Source: Putridiphycobacter sp965230195
GTDB lineage: Bacteria > Bacteroidota > Bacteroidia > Flavobacteriales_D > Crocinitomicaceae
DNA length: 64,000 nucleotides
Reading direction: 5' to 3'
NCBI GenBank assembly: GCA_965230195.1
Contig: OZ245997.1
Coordinates: 310,001-374,000 of the forward strand
Made by a program: the position numbers and the translations under genes. Of the stretch, positions 49,910 to 60,846 are shown one piece after another (position 1 is the stretch's first letter; every line of letters begins with the position of its first letter). The notes beneath the pieces were generated by a model. It had not been told where the DNA came from. It made no database searches and saw only the letters and a list, made by a program, of their open reading frames with translations.

Positions 49910-52068
49910 TCAGAGCACTTCCAGCATTTCATCTGCAGCCATTCGAGGCAATCTTCCATATTCAGACGTTTTAGCTGCTCGACTAGATATCTTGTTGACA
50001 TTCTCTTTATTTGCAAAGATTTTCTCCAGTGTTGTAACGGGTCGTAGAAAAGCAACGATGACCGTAATGTTGTCTTGACTGCCACGTGTAAGCGCTTCGT
50101 TGGCAAGGCGTTTGGCACACATGTCTGGATGCTTAACCGTATCATGCACATACTGAACGGCTTCTTGGTTTGATATGACATCCCATAGACCATCGCTGCC
50201 GAGGATGATGAAACTGTCTTCGGACGTGCATTCGCAGACCAGGACTTCTGGATCGGCACTGACACCGCACTGTTTGAGATCCATATCACCGAGGGAACGT
50301 GTGACCTGAATTCCGGCTCTTCCAATTCTCCAACTGCCTTTGCGCCAGTGAATAAAGGCCGTGCCTGATCGCTGAACCCGTATGCGTTCTTGATCGTCCA
50401 TAGCGGTGTGATCGCGTGTCAGCGGCCAAGCCATGCCTCCGCGACACAACACTGCTCGGCAGTCGCCTGGAATCAAGACATAACTAGAAGAGTACGTCAA
50501 GAGCGTAAGGGATGTACCGGCATTGGCGATGTAGAGCGTGCGATGGTGGATCAGAATGGCAAGGGCCGTGCATCCAGGGTATCGTGCCCCTCTAGCTTCT
50601 TCAATTCTGGCCGAGGCTGTCGCTTCAAACAGCGACTCAATTTCCAGAAAGCTCGAGGACAAAGCATCTTCGGCCGAGGCAGAACAATGGAGCCTATCAC
50701 TCAAGACATCCCCAAAGTGATCCACAGCAAACTGAGATGTTTCAGATCCTCGATGTCCATCAAACACACCTGCAAGTCAGAATGAGCATCCACTGAAACA
50801 AGGGGTTTGATAGGCGGACCCAGTAGAGTGCAATTGGGTTGATCCATATATTGCATGCACATGAGGTGTCGATCTTCCATCCGATCCTCGCCACGAAATC
50901 CAGCCGTCTCGTAGACACCGCATGTGATATGTAACGCATCGTGTCCATTGGATGCCTCGAATAACCACTCTCCATTGCCGGGCATTGTCTTTAGCGGTCC
51001 TTGTTTGGACGAGAGACACGCTGGATAACTGTTGATGTCGTCGCCATCTGGTGTCGTGTGGTGTGTCGGCATCTGAACAGGGATATCGAAACGGCCACAC
51101 TGTGAACAGAAATCTGTAAACCGCGCATGAAGTTCAGAGAACGATGGCCTCGCTGACGGATTCAATTCCCAGCAGGCTTTCATGGTTTCTGCAAAGACCG
51201 GTGGACAGTGAGATGGCAGTGTTGGTCGTAGCCCTTCGGCCACCACTGCCGCTGCCAATTCCTGTCGACCATACCCCATCTCCAGCACCGTATGGGCGTC
51301 GGGATTCTCTTTATTGCAGTCAGCAAATGGATATACTCCACAGGCAATCTCATTCAAGGTGACTGCAAAGGCATACACATCGGAAGCGTAAACATGCCCT
51401 CTGCCTTGCAGCACCTCGGGTGCCATGTACTCCAACGTCCCCAACATCTTCCTCTTGTAAAAGCCCCCAGATGGATGTTGACGGGTCTCCAGAGATGCCG
51501 TGCCCAGCTCTTTTGCAATTCCGAAGTCGATGAGCTTTGCATCTCCGTCTGTCCCTCTCAGTACATTGCGCGTTTTGATGTCTCTGTGCAGAATGCCTCG
51601 ATCGTGGACATGTGCCATTGCGCTTGATAACTGTCTTCCCAGTTGCATCACCTCGCGCCAGTCAGGACGATATCCCTCTTCGTACAATGCGTCATAGTAA
51701 CTGCTGTTTTCTAGGGATAGAATCATAAAGTAATTTGGCGGTAGAGCACAGGCGCCCAACACTGAAACGATCGATGGATGGTCAAGAGAGGCCATAATTC
51801 TCAACTCATCGCGGAAACGTTCCAAATCAAAGGATGTCCGTATGATGGGCTTCTTTATAGCAACGGAACGCTCTAGATATGTTCCTTTAAAGATTCGACT
51901 CTCAGCGCCGGACGATAACTGAGGGCCATATGTGACTTCAGAAGTTGTTAGAGACAGAGGCCGAACGCATGCCCTCCCGTGTTGCATAGCGTCTGTTAGA
52001 CAGCCACGCTTTACGGCGTTCTGCATGAGACGCAGTGTCTCGGGGATAGAACGGCGTCTGACCTCCAT
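49910..52068 (-). CDS. Protein kinase fused to PP2C phosphatase
   Basis: The N-terminal half is an active-looking kinase: SGAESRIFKG glycine loop, VAIKKP lysine, HRDIKTRNVL catalytic loop, DFGIAKE and GTLEYMAPEV, closing with ACWELNPSARPSF. The C-terminal half is a complete PP2C: GEDRMEDRH, GVFDGHRGSE, NAGDCRAVL, TRSLGDMDLKQ, ILGSDGLWDV and GSQDNITVIV. The halves are joined by an exon whose 50-nt intron (GTCCGCC to TTGCAG) keeps the frame. A second 51-nt intron splits NAG and DCRAVL. The same domain pair is known in plants (Arabidopsis At2g40860 type), whose substrates are not established. Such a fusion can phosphorylate and dephosphorylate a shared target or itself. Confidence 0.95.
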
Positions 52069-52276
52069 AACTGAAGTGAAAGAATGATCAAGAAGACAAT
52101 AAAACCAAAGACCTATATATCCGTCGGTGTCCTATCCACAAGAGCGTGGGGTGGGGGATGACGAGAGTCATCATTCACCTGTGCGCGCACCGATCCGGCC
52201 GCGATGTCAATCTGGCAGAATGCATCGCGAGTAAAGAAGGCATTGACAGAAGCATCTGTGTTGCAAAGACATTTTT

Positions 52277-53457
52277 TTAAGATATTCCTTTTCTTCCCGT
52301 AATCAAGTTGAACTTGATGGTGTTCATTCTGAATCCTTGTTGCATGAGAGGCATAACCAGTGCACCGGTGAGGGCAGATGATCCAGATTTCAAGAGTCCT
52401 GTCATCCCTTCCCATGTGAGAGCTGTCTCGATGACAGCTCCCCAGAACGGCTCGACCAGCGAAGACCAGTCCTCTACTTTGACATCTTCCAGGCCGTACG
52501 CATCGAAGAGCTTTTGGTATGTTTCGATGGAGACCCAGTCGGGCAGGGCGTAGGCTGCGTTGATCCAGTCAAGCAATGTCTTCTCTTGCCATGTCAAAGC
52601 AGAAGATGTCGCTTTTGGAGACTCGAGCGGGCGATGACACCAAGTGACGATCACAATTTGACCTCCAGGCTCGCAGACGCGCACCATCTCCTCAACAAAC
52701 TTCCTGAATGGGACAGGGATTCTCTCCTTCAGTCCATCCGAAGGGATACGGCGAAACACCTTTTGTTTGGCATGTGTTCTCCGCTTTCGAGAGACCAAAT
52801 CAGGTCGAACGTCTCGTCGTTGAATGTGAGGTTCAGTGCATCGCAGACGTCGAAGGAGACACGATCTGTCAGATCTGCCTGTTTCGTCAGCTCCGTTGCA
52901 CGGGATGCCTGCGCAGGGCTGAGGGTCACTCCTCTGGCTGACCCTCCGAACTTCCGAGCCAGATACCGAGCGCTGCCTCCGATGCCGCAACCCACGTCAA
53001 GAATCTGCAAAACGCGGCATCTTCAGTGCCGCAGCCCATCTTCTGGTGCTTGCTTTCTGTGGAGATCGGACGTTGGCCCACTTCAGCACCTCCTCGATAA
53101 GATCAATCTGAGCTTGTCTGTGACTAGCAGGCGGATTCTCTGGACGGTAGATCCCTGAACAGCGGCAACTCGAATCGGGTGTCGATCTAAAGAGAGAGAC
53201 CGTGATGCATATGCTCGCCCCATATGTCCTCCCAGAGACCGGAACTGTTGTCGTAGAACTCCGCTATGCGTTTGTTAAGGTCTCGTGTCTGTGAGATCAC
53301 AGTGAATGTCGACGAATCTGACGTAGAACTTCACCTGAGCTCGGCATCGGAACGCTGCGGGTCGCCTCAGGCAGATTCTCTCGTTTGGAGTTGCTGAAAA
53401 CGTCCGACGAGGAATAGGTGTTTTGCCCTGCGCGGGCGAGACGAACAAGGGCTTCAT
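52277..53457 (-). CDS. Gamma-tocopherol C-methyltransferase (VTE4-like), plastid
   Basis: This enzyme uses S-adenosylmethionine to convert gamma- to alpha-tocopherol (vitamin E) at the plastid envelope. Exon 1 (MKPLFVSPAQGKTPIPRRTF, start 53457) is a transit peptide without a signal sequence. A 46-nt intron leads to DLNKRIAEFYDNSSGLWEDIWGEHMHHG, the diagnostic VTE4 block. The SAM-binding core ILDVGCGIGGSARYLARK and RGVTLSPAQASRA follows, with IWSLESGEHMPNK and IVIVTWCHR further on. The C-terminal segment (LPDWVSIETYQKL, EPFWGAVIETALTWEG) is typical of the family. At least five exons are needed. Tocopherol synthesis is confined to photosynthetic organisms, so this supports an algal host. Confidence 0.93.
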
Positions 53458-53657
53458 TCAATGGTCGGACAAATGAGAACGTCGACGGACATTAACGACA
53501 GCGATCCGCGGGCAAAACTGGCACGCAAGTAACGAGACATTGAGTTTGCAGCTGTTCAGAACTGCTTAGAATATTCAAACATACGGATATGTAGCATATT
53601 AGAAGAGAATTTTCCTAACAAGGCTTGATTCAAAGGCACAAACGAACGCGCTGATCT

Positions 53658-55174
53658 TCATGATTCTTCAGAGAAGCTCTCCAACGTCTCTTTAATCCAT
53701 TGCTCCGAGTGTCTAATGTCAGCATATAATCCAGGGAAGTCCCGCAACCCGCACACATCAGATGGATGTTTCAAATGTGCAATGCCAACCAGTGCGTCCT
53801 CAAAGGATGTCGTATAAATCAGAGGCCCGCCTCCGTCTCCCTCACAGAACTCCGGTTCAGGCTCTGTGCAGAGGATGCTTGCTTGGAAAGTTGTGCCGTA
53901 TATTCTATTACATTCCTCCTTATCGAGTCCGGATACCTCGGCCACTCGGTGGTTGGTTGCATAACCACTACTAGCACTTTGCCTGCCCAATCCGACGACC
54001 TGCAAGGAATCCCCCGCATCATCGTCCTTTCCCTGAATCCTGACCGGCGTCTTGCTGGATGTTTCGTTCAACCTGATCAGGGCCAAATCATATCCATTGC
54101 CCAAGGCTTGGGGCTTCTCTCCCGTATACCAATCTGGATGAATCTCGATTGCTGCTACGCTTCGTATCTGCAGCACAAGGAGTGGATTCACTTTCATAGC
54201 CACAGGAAAAGAAGGTGCACTTCAGTTGTGTCGGGGCAGGCAGTTCCGTCAGCTTTAATGCTGTGTGCATTCACCGCCAGAAGTCGAACGTCAGAACCTC
54301 CAGCTCCATTCATACAATGTGCAGCAGTCAATACCGCATTGTCTGAAACAAGTGCGCCGCCGCAGACGTGACGGTACCCTTCCTCTATCGACGTACGTAG
54401 TGAAACAAAGTAGCGGTATTCGTCGCAGTGAGCATCCACGCTGGGCGTTACCTTCACCCTTGCTTCGTTTAGCATCTTCCTGTTTTGCCCTGGTTTCTCA
54501 ACAGGTTGGATTACGGCCTGCGACAACGCCATCGAAATTTGTCCCTTTTCTAGAAACTGGCTTACCTCCTCACAAGTTCTTTCGACAAACATATTGATGA
54601 AGCCCTGCATCGCTTCCCTTCTTTCATCGTCTTTATGGCAGTGCTTCTCATTTGACAGACGACAAAGCTTGTAACGAAGAGAAATGTGGTCGTCGCAATC
54701 ATACTCTCCATTGAGCATCATGTCTTCGATGACATCAAAGCTTCCCCAAACGACGGCATAGTCGATAAGTGAGATGACTCGGTATCCGAAACCGCCGTAA
54801 GAAACGTTTCTTTCGATATCAAGTGAGGCTCCGAGCTCTCGAAATCGGACAATCGAATCGACATCATTCAATTCAGCCGCCGTAAACAACGCTTCCGCGA
54901 CGGAACATGGAATGAGAGCAGCACCAATGTGCTCAATGGATTCCATGGGTCCTTTGCAGTCTGTCGAATCTTGGGCATAGCAAGTTGGTTGCGTTGCGGA
55001 CTCGGACCGTAACATGCATCTCGGCTTTTCGACTTCAACGCCATTGCTCAGACCAGTCGTTGAGCAGAAGCATTCACTCTGACAGACGGCAGGGTGAACC
55101 TGGAACACAACCAATACTATCAGAACCCCTAGCGCCACGGCAGCGCGTCGGGAAGACAATTCCGTCTTGTTCAT
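53658..55174 (-). CDS. Secreted trypsin-fold protein lacking the catalytic serine, with ankyrin-like N-terminus
   Basis: Two exons join over a 53-nt intron (GTGCACC to TGCTGCAG). The N-terminus has a signal peptide (VALGVLIVLVVFQVHPAVCQ). A Cys-containing region and an ankyrin-like stretch (ALFTAAELNDVDSIVRFREL, SLIDYAVVWGSFDVIEDMML) precede a chymotrypsin-like domain. The His is intact (LTAAHC) and so is the Asp (YDLALIRLNE). The catalytic Ser is Gly: the motif reads GDGGGP, with GGA at 53832-53834 in place of the serine codon. The domain keeps other core features (HVCGGALVS, CEGDGGGPL). It should be a non-proteolytic serine protease homologue, perhaps a binding or regulatory protein. Its target is unknown. 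Confidence 0.85.
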
Positions 55175-55865
55175 TGCAAATGAATGGCTATGGAAATGTG
55201 CGCACTGTCAAGGAAAGTGTTCTCTATTGTGTGGCTCCCGCTGGTAACACGTTTAAATACGGGTCGTGAAAACGCGCAAAGACCGTGCTTAGCTGGAAGC
55301 AATTAGCATCACCGTGAAGTTCAGCATCACGTCGTCAGCACAAAAGAAACTCCTTAGCATCTGCTCCGTGACGGGCTTCTAAACACGGAGCTGGCCGCCG
55401 GTGTTCGCTTACGAACCGGTCGAGGTGTATATGAAACGCTTGTCGGGTTTCTGAGCTATCTGTTGTTTTCGTGTCTGTTTCTTTGTCAAAGACTGATTAC
55501 GAACGCAGCGAGGAGCCGTCCACTCGGGAGCATCCGTCTACCTTACTGGGTAACAGATCGGCGATAAACCCGTTCCTGAACGTATACTAAAGCCGCGCAC
55601 GAATGTCGGAACGAGCAGACGAACAAAATACCGCCCTACCTCGCCATCGAACCCTCGACGATAGCCTCCTAGTGAATCAGATCTACTCGCCATGCTGCCA
55701 AGGAACGGCCGAATCAGGATAAGTCATAAGGTATAATCTGATCCCCTACAACTGACTAGGCGGATTTGGACACCAAAGTTATGATCCGAGCAAACAAGAA
55801 GTCGACAAAACTGACCAATTCATAAAACCTTTCGATCTTGTTACACACGTCGTTTTAAAACCACT
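55175..55865. other. Long gene-free stretch between protease homologue and NASP
   Basis: No protein frame of note is present. It includes the promoter of the protease homologue and the 3' flank of the NASP gene. Several short inverted repeats occur, for example around GGTTCGCTTACGAACC at about 55410-55425, so a structured RNA cannot be excluded, but no known class was recognised. Confidence 0.3.
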
Positions 55866-57040
55866 TTACGTATCCACATGACTATCATCGTCCGTTTTCG
55901 TTTTCTTGCCAGACAGAGTCACTTCATGTTCATTGGGATCCGTTGCTCGCTTGCGGGAAACTGGAGAGGCGACTTCAAGTTTGGAGACATTCTCTGCATC
56001 CGTTTTCTCATGGACGTGAATGCGTTGTTTGCCACGACCGACAATTCCCAAGTCCACAGGAACCTCTTCTTTCTTCTCGTGCATCTCAGGGAGTCTCTGC
56101 TGGAGCATCTCGCGCAGCGAATCTTTCACTTGGTCTGTCTCGCGTTTGCTGATCTCAATCGCTTCCTTCCGTTCGATCAAGTCTTTCTCGATCTCCTTCA
56201 GTTCAGCGCTCGACTCAGATGTGTCCCCCAACGACGCCATCTCCAGACGAATGGCGTCAATCGCTTTGTCACAACATACGCTGGCTTCTTTGAGATCGTC
56301 AAGGAATTCCCAGGAGAGGCACATCTTGTAATAGATCTCACAGAATCGCCTCTGTGTGCCACCAGATCGATCGTGCGACATGCCTTCTGCATCTGTACAC
56401 TGCTCGAGATGAGAGACCGCTTTTCTGTATTCTGTCAAGGCGGATTCGAAGTTGGATGTCTCGGACGCAACATCTCCCAAAGCAATATGAACATCTAAGG
56501 CGTCATATGTGAGAAGGAATAGCTGAAAAGGGTACCTGCCTGTAAGCTGTGAGTGATGAGGGACAGGAGAGGCACTGCTTTCAAAGTTGTGTCTGGCGCA
56601 TTCCAGCGTTTCCCATGCAATGGCGAGGTCAGCTGTATTATCGTCAGGAGGCTCAGCGTCATCGCCTGTCGCATCTTCGTTCTCTGCAAAGATCTCTTTG
56701 GAGGACTGAGCCACGTGGAGTAAAGAGAGTCCATAGTAATAGCCGGGCAAAGCGCATTCGATGGCCAACTCTACGCCACAGGTCGTGTCAGACCCGTCAC
56801 AGATTGGCAAACGATTCTTGCCGCCGTGTTTTTCGACCCTCTCTTCCAGAATTTCGCCAAAGAACTCCGCTGCCTCCTCGAAATGACCTTCCTGCAGGAC
56901 GTCGGATAGCGACCAAAGCGTCAAACCAGCCGTCGATGTGCCTTTACCTTCAGCGCCTCGAGACCTTCGCGCAATAACGCGTCGTCTGGTTCGACGGGAG
57001 GCGACGTTTCTTTCTCTTGCGCGCCCGAAGGATCCGACAT
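55866..57040 (-). CDS. NASP/SHNi-TPR histone chaperone
   Basis: Exon 1 (MSDPSGAQEKETSPPVEPDD, start 57040) joins over a 56-nt intron to EGHFEEAAEFFGEILEERV; the joined sequence forms the first TPR helix pair. SHNi-TPR features follow: CALPGYYYGLSLLHVAQSS, an acidic insert (ENEDATGDDAEPPDD), LAIAWETLECARHNFE, DVHIALGDVASETSNFESALTEYRK and YYKMCLSWEFLDDLKEASVCCDKAI. The protein ends with a helical segment and a basic nuclear localisation-like tail (SRKRATDPN, SGKKTK). NASP, Sim3 and Hif1 keep histone H3-H4 (and CenH3) soluble and hand them to chromatin assembly. The acidic insert within the TPR array is a hallmark of this family. Confidence 0.9.
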
Positions 57041-57170
57041 CGAGAGAAAGTGACGAGCAGCAAACGGAATGCGTTGAATAATTTCGTATCTTCTGGTTCG
57101 ATGTACGACAACTATCCTGGAAACGTCACGTCAGGCAGATGGCTACAAACGCCTCATAAGATTGAGAAAT

Positions 57171-58470
57171 CTATCGTTGTTTTCTCGAGGGTCTCTTTTG
57201 ATCGATGGACGAAGGACTAGACGTATCATGTCTTCTTCTCTTCTTGCCAAAACGACGTGCAGAAAAAGACGACGACGCTTCACTTGGGGTGTCGTGTCTT
57301 CCATCTGTCTTTCGGAATCTTCGGACGTCATCCTCACTTCGATCCATTTCGATAAACGGCCTTCTGTGCTTCACCTCTCGATACGATCTTCTTCGATCTG
57401 GCGTTCGACTCCTGGAACGATTTCGTGTCCCTCGAGGCATCGCGCGGAGATTCTCCGGAGAATGCTGGCGGTGTCGGATAAGGTGGGCACGTTGGGGATG
57501 AACATCTGGCTCTCTGTATCGTCGATCTTCCACCATGGTTCTTCTCTGGTATCGTCTGTCTTCCATGGGCCTTCTCTCTCCGTAATTGCCATCAGGCGAC
57601 CGTTGACGTGCCTCATGTCTAAACCCGATTCTTGAGCTCTGTCGCCGATCAGCTTCTCGTTGGGCATCCTGCGCGTCGATTGACCGAGTGGGTGGCATTT
57701 TCGACACCGCTTCTTTCGGATGGAAAGATTTCTTCTGTACTTCGGCGTCCACACACGAAGAGAGAGATGCCGAAGAATCGGACGATGAGATATCGTCCGA
57801 TGACGACGACGATGCATTGCTGCTGCTCTCCGACGATGAACTGTCATCGCTCTCTCCAGACGAACTATCAGAGTCTGATGAAGAAGACGTTTCGCTGTCA
57901 GATTCAGACGCATCCGTCATCGGCGCTTTAGATGAAGGAGACGATGCTACACAGACAAACACAGAAATCCTGTTAGCTATGAACATTATCGAGGCAAAGC
58001 TGTGTGCACGTTTCTCTATTGCTGGTGCTTCTTCTGCTGCCGGTTCGGGTGATGAACTCTCCAACGCTTCTGGATTCTCTTCTTTCAGCAATTCCCGTGC
58101 CTGTAAGAACTTCGGCCGACACTAAGAACACATCCAGTTCGCTTTTCTGCAGAGGATTCATCGTGCCTGTCCACTTTTGGATCCTGAAGCTGTTTCGTTC
58201 TCGAAGGACGTGCTTTGTAAAGGCGTTTGTTAGCGCATTCGTATGTCCAGTGCCCGTACTGCACAAACAAACAGCGTGAACGCTGGTCGATGCTTTGCGC
58301 TTCCGGACTTGAAGGCAGTTCTGGCATTGCTGCGTGCCATCCCCCGTCGTCTGCTTCTTCGGCGCCTGTCCAAACCTCCAACCACTTCAGCAATCTGTTT
58401 TCCGCACGGCGTCCGTTACCCGGGCGACACGCCCTTGGAGATGAATACTTCCAGTGCCCAGTAACGTCAT
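57171..58470 (-). CDS. ZCCHC10-like zinc-knuckle protein with Ser-rich and Arg-rich tail
   Basis: Exons joined over introns of 50-60 nt give CQNCLQYGHWTYEC followed by KARPSRTKQLQDP, the ZCCHC10 block (one CCHC knuckle then RPSRT). The next exon (CRPKFLQARELLKEENPEALE) leads over another intron to a long Ser/Asp/Glu stretch and then an Arg-rich tail with RS-like dipeptides (RNRSRSRTPDRRRS) and a basic end. ZCCHC10 proteins are nuclear; the Ser-rich and RS-like tail here, longer than in animals, suggests a link with RNA processing. The first exon is uncertain; a candidate start (MTLLGTGSIHLQG) is at 58470, but its join to the knuckle exon is not in phase. Confidence 0.78.
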
Positions 58471-58955
58471 TTCTCGCAATACGATATATCCGTGCGCATT
58501 TCATTAAAGCTTTACATCATTCTTGAGTCAGCTAAATTGGACATTTGGCGATGAGAATGCGAAGGTCCAATACAAATACTAGATTTCGAGGCAGAATCAC
58601 TAAAATTCGCCAAGACAGGGAGTTACAACCAACTCATTCTTCATTCCACGAATACTGGACGGATAGAAAATGTGTAAAAATGCTCAAGCCCTGTTCACCC
58701 TTCCTGTCTGTACGTCTGTTTGATGGTTCGTTGATCGATTGGTCGATGGGTCGGTCGGTCCGTGGGTCGATGGGTTACCGATCAGAGCTTCATCCGCTTC
58801 CGGAACAAAAGAATTATTACGATTCCAAAAACTGAAGCATGTTTAACAGCTGCAAAACTCAGCCATAGAAACCACACCGACATACATCACTCTTTCACCA
58901 ATTTACAAATACACACAGCTCTTTGTCGCAGGCAGGGATCGGATGAAGCTCGAGT
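58471..58955. other. Intergenic between ZCCHC10-like gene and PP2C
   Basis: No gene was recognised. The part at 58721-58780 is a short imperfect repeat of GGTCGAT/GGTCGG units. The rest should be the ZCCHC10-like promoter and PP2C 3' UTR. Confidence 0.4.
58721..58780. repeat. Imperfect GGTC(GAT) microsatellite
   Basis: Units such as GGTTCGTTGATCGATTGGTCGATGGG and GGTCGGTCGG repeat with variation over about 60 bases. It lies outside coding sequence and is probably a slippage product. Confidence 0.7.
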
Positions 58956-60384
58956 TTAGTAACCGTCGGATTGCAGATCCAGCAGAATGACGGTAATGTT
59001 ATCACGACTGCCTCTGTCTAGAGCGATGCGTGTCAGACGATTCGCAGAACTCTGAATACACTCTTCTAGGCTCGCGCCTTGAGCGTGATTTGACGCAATG
59101 GTGTGACGTATGATACGATATGCCTCCTCGTTTGTCAACACATCCCAGAGACCATCTGTAGCTAACAGTAAGTATTCATCTTCGACGGTCCGCTGCACCG
59201 TCACCACTTCTGGGTCACAGATCACACCGTATGGACGAAAACACAAATCTCCAATGGCTCGGGACATCGCCAATACACCCATAACGCGGGGACCATTCCA
59301 GTACGTCACCTTCCCCCCAGCGCTTTCGATCCTTGCCTACGAGCTGTCCCATCATCCCATGCAAACCACAACAGCATCAGGACCTTCTCTTCGAGCTTGT
59401 CCAATCGATGATCATTCGACAGTTGAATGACTTCGCCTGAACGATACATGACTGCTCTCGAGTCGCCTGTACATACGCAAAGAGTGAGATGATGAGAGCG
59501 TCTGTCTATGGGATCAGACCGCAGCTGCCGACAGTGATGTGGTTTGTTCCGACGAGAGCAGTCAATGCCGTTGTTCCGACCCTCTCAGCACATCGATACT
59601 CCGAAAACTGATGATCCGTTCTGCGGAATGTCTCCAAGAACACCTCCTCCTCTGTTGGCATGCTTGCCACGGTCGCCGACATTCGACTTGTGGCTCCATT
59701 GCTCAATCCTTCACCACTAGAGAGATGATTCGCTGCAGAGGGCCATCCCTGCATATCCACGGAACTGGCTGTTGCTGTCATTCCCATATCCATTCCAACC
59801 GTCACCGATTCGGTATCGCTCTCACCCGAAGAGCAAAGATCCATGTAAGCGGCGCGGAGATTCTCATGCAATCGTCCGCGACAGTGATGTGCAGCGTAGG
59901 GTCCATTATGTCCATCGTAGACACCGAAGAAGTGACAGACTTCCGTTTCGATGCTTTCCCGGGATAGACGTCGAACAGGAGGCGACACAGTGCCATTACC
60001 ACTCACGCCTTCAAGTTTGAGATGATGGTCTTGTCTCGATCGATCGGATCTCCAGAACCCGCCAGAACGCGAGACTTCCAACAGATTCTCCACAATAGAT
60101 ACAGCGTCTTCCATGCGAGCACGGCGTCCGGCACTGGCACGTACACCGTAGATCGGGCAAGAGCATCGCGGTCGGATCGCTGTAGGACGTGGTCTGCGTT
60201 TTGGCGGCGATGTCGCGAGCGACTCCCTCAGACTCGAGACCGAGTGGTGATAACGCATAAAACTCGGGGGACGCATGGTGTTGCCGTCGTCCGTGTTATC
60301 AATGGCGGCCGTATGGTTCTCGTCGTTGCGCGTGACTCTTGTCGTCGTAGATAATTGCGTTTCGTGAACAGACGCCTCGTCCAT
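58956..60384 (-). CDS. PP2C-type protein phosphatase, plant-like
   Basis: Three exons join over two introns of about 47-53 nt. The N-terminal region (start MDEASVHETQL at 60384) is about 75 residues of low complexity. The phosphatase core has ASAGRRARMED, FFGVYDGHNG, VGTTALTALVG and, across the first intron, SCGDSRAVMYRSGEV. After the second intron come NGPRVMGVLAMSRAIGD, YLLLATDGLWDVLTNEE and RGSRDNITVILLDL, stop at 58956. All metal-binding aspartates are kept. An insert rich in Ser/Met between the first two core blocks is unusual. The pattern is close to plant ABI1-type (clade A) PP2Cs, but without experimental context a role in abscisic-acid-like signalling is only a guess. Confidence 0.93.
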
Positions 60385-60846
60385 CCCTCACGGTGATACA
60401 GGCTCTTTCAATAGAGGCCGAGTGCGCGAACTCAGAGAGCTAGAACATCTAAAGGTCAAAAAGCCAAAGATAACAAATCGAGAAACAGCGAAGAACATGA
60501 ATGGTTGCAGTCGAAGAATGACAAGACGTTGGGTCTGGAAGAGCAAGCAAACTCAGCGTCAGCGTCACTGTCGTCGAAAAGAAGGAGAAAGAGAAGAACA
60601 ACAGGTCGTTCTTACTTGGAATGGTCGAGCACACGATCTTGGTTTGTCGAATGCCTCAAAAATAATGGGACAGCAAGAATGACGCTGAAGACGTGGCGCA
60701 AACGTTAAGGCCGTACATGTCTGACGTCACAACCACGTGGTGACGTGGACCTACAATACCAGACTCTTCCTGGGTCCGTGACCCCGTGGCCATAAAATCG
60801 CACAACACACAGTCTAGAGGATCTCTTTGACAGGCTAGGCGTGCGT
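60385..60846. other. Intergenic between PP2C and right eIF3m copy
   Basis: No gene was recognised. It contains the PP2C promoter and the 3' UTR of the intact eIF3m gene. It has no counterpart on the left side, since the inverted homology stops at 60875. Confidence 0.4.

Noticed and set aside
55878..56498. 206-codon plus-strand frame
   Set aside because: It is the antisense shadow of the NASP gene.
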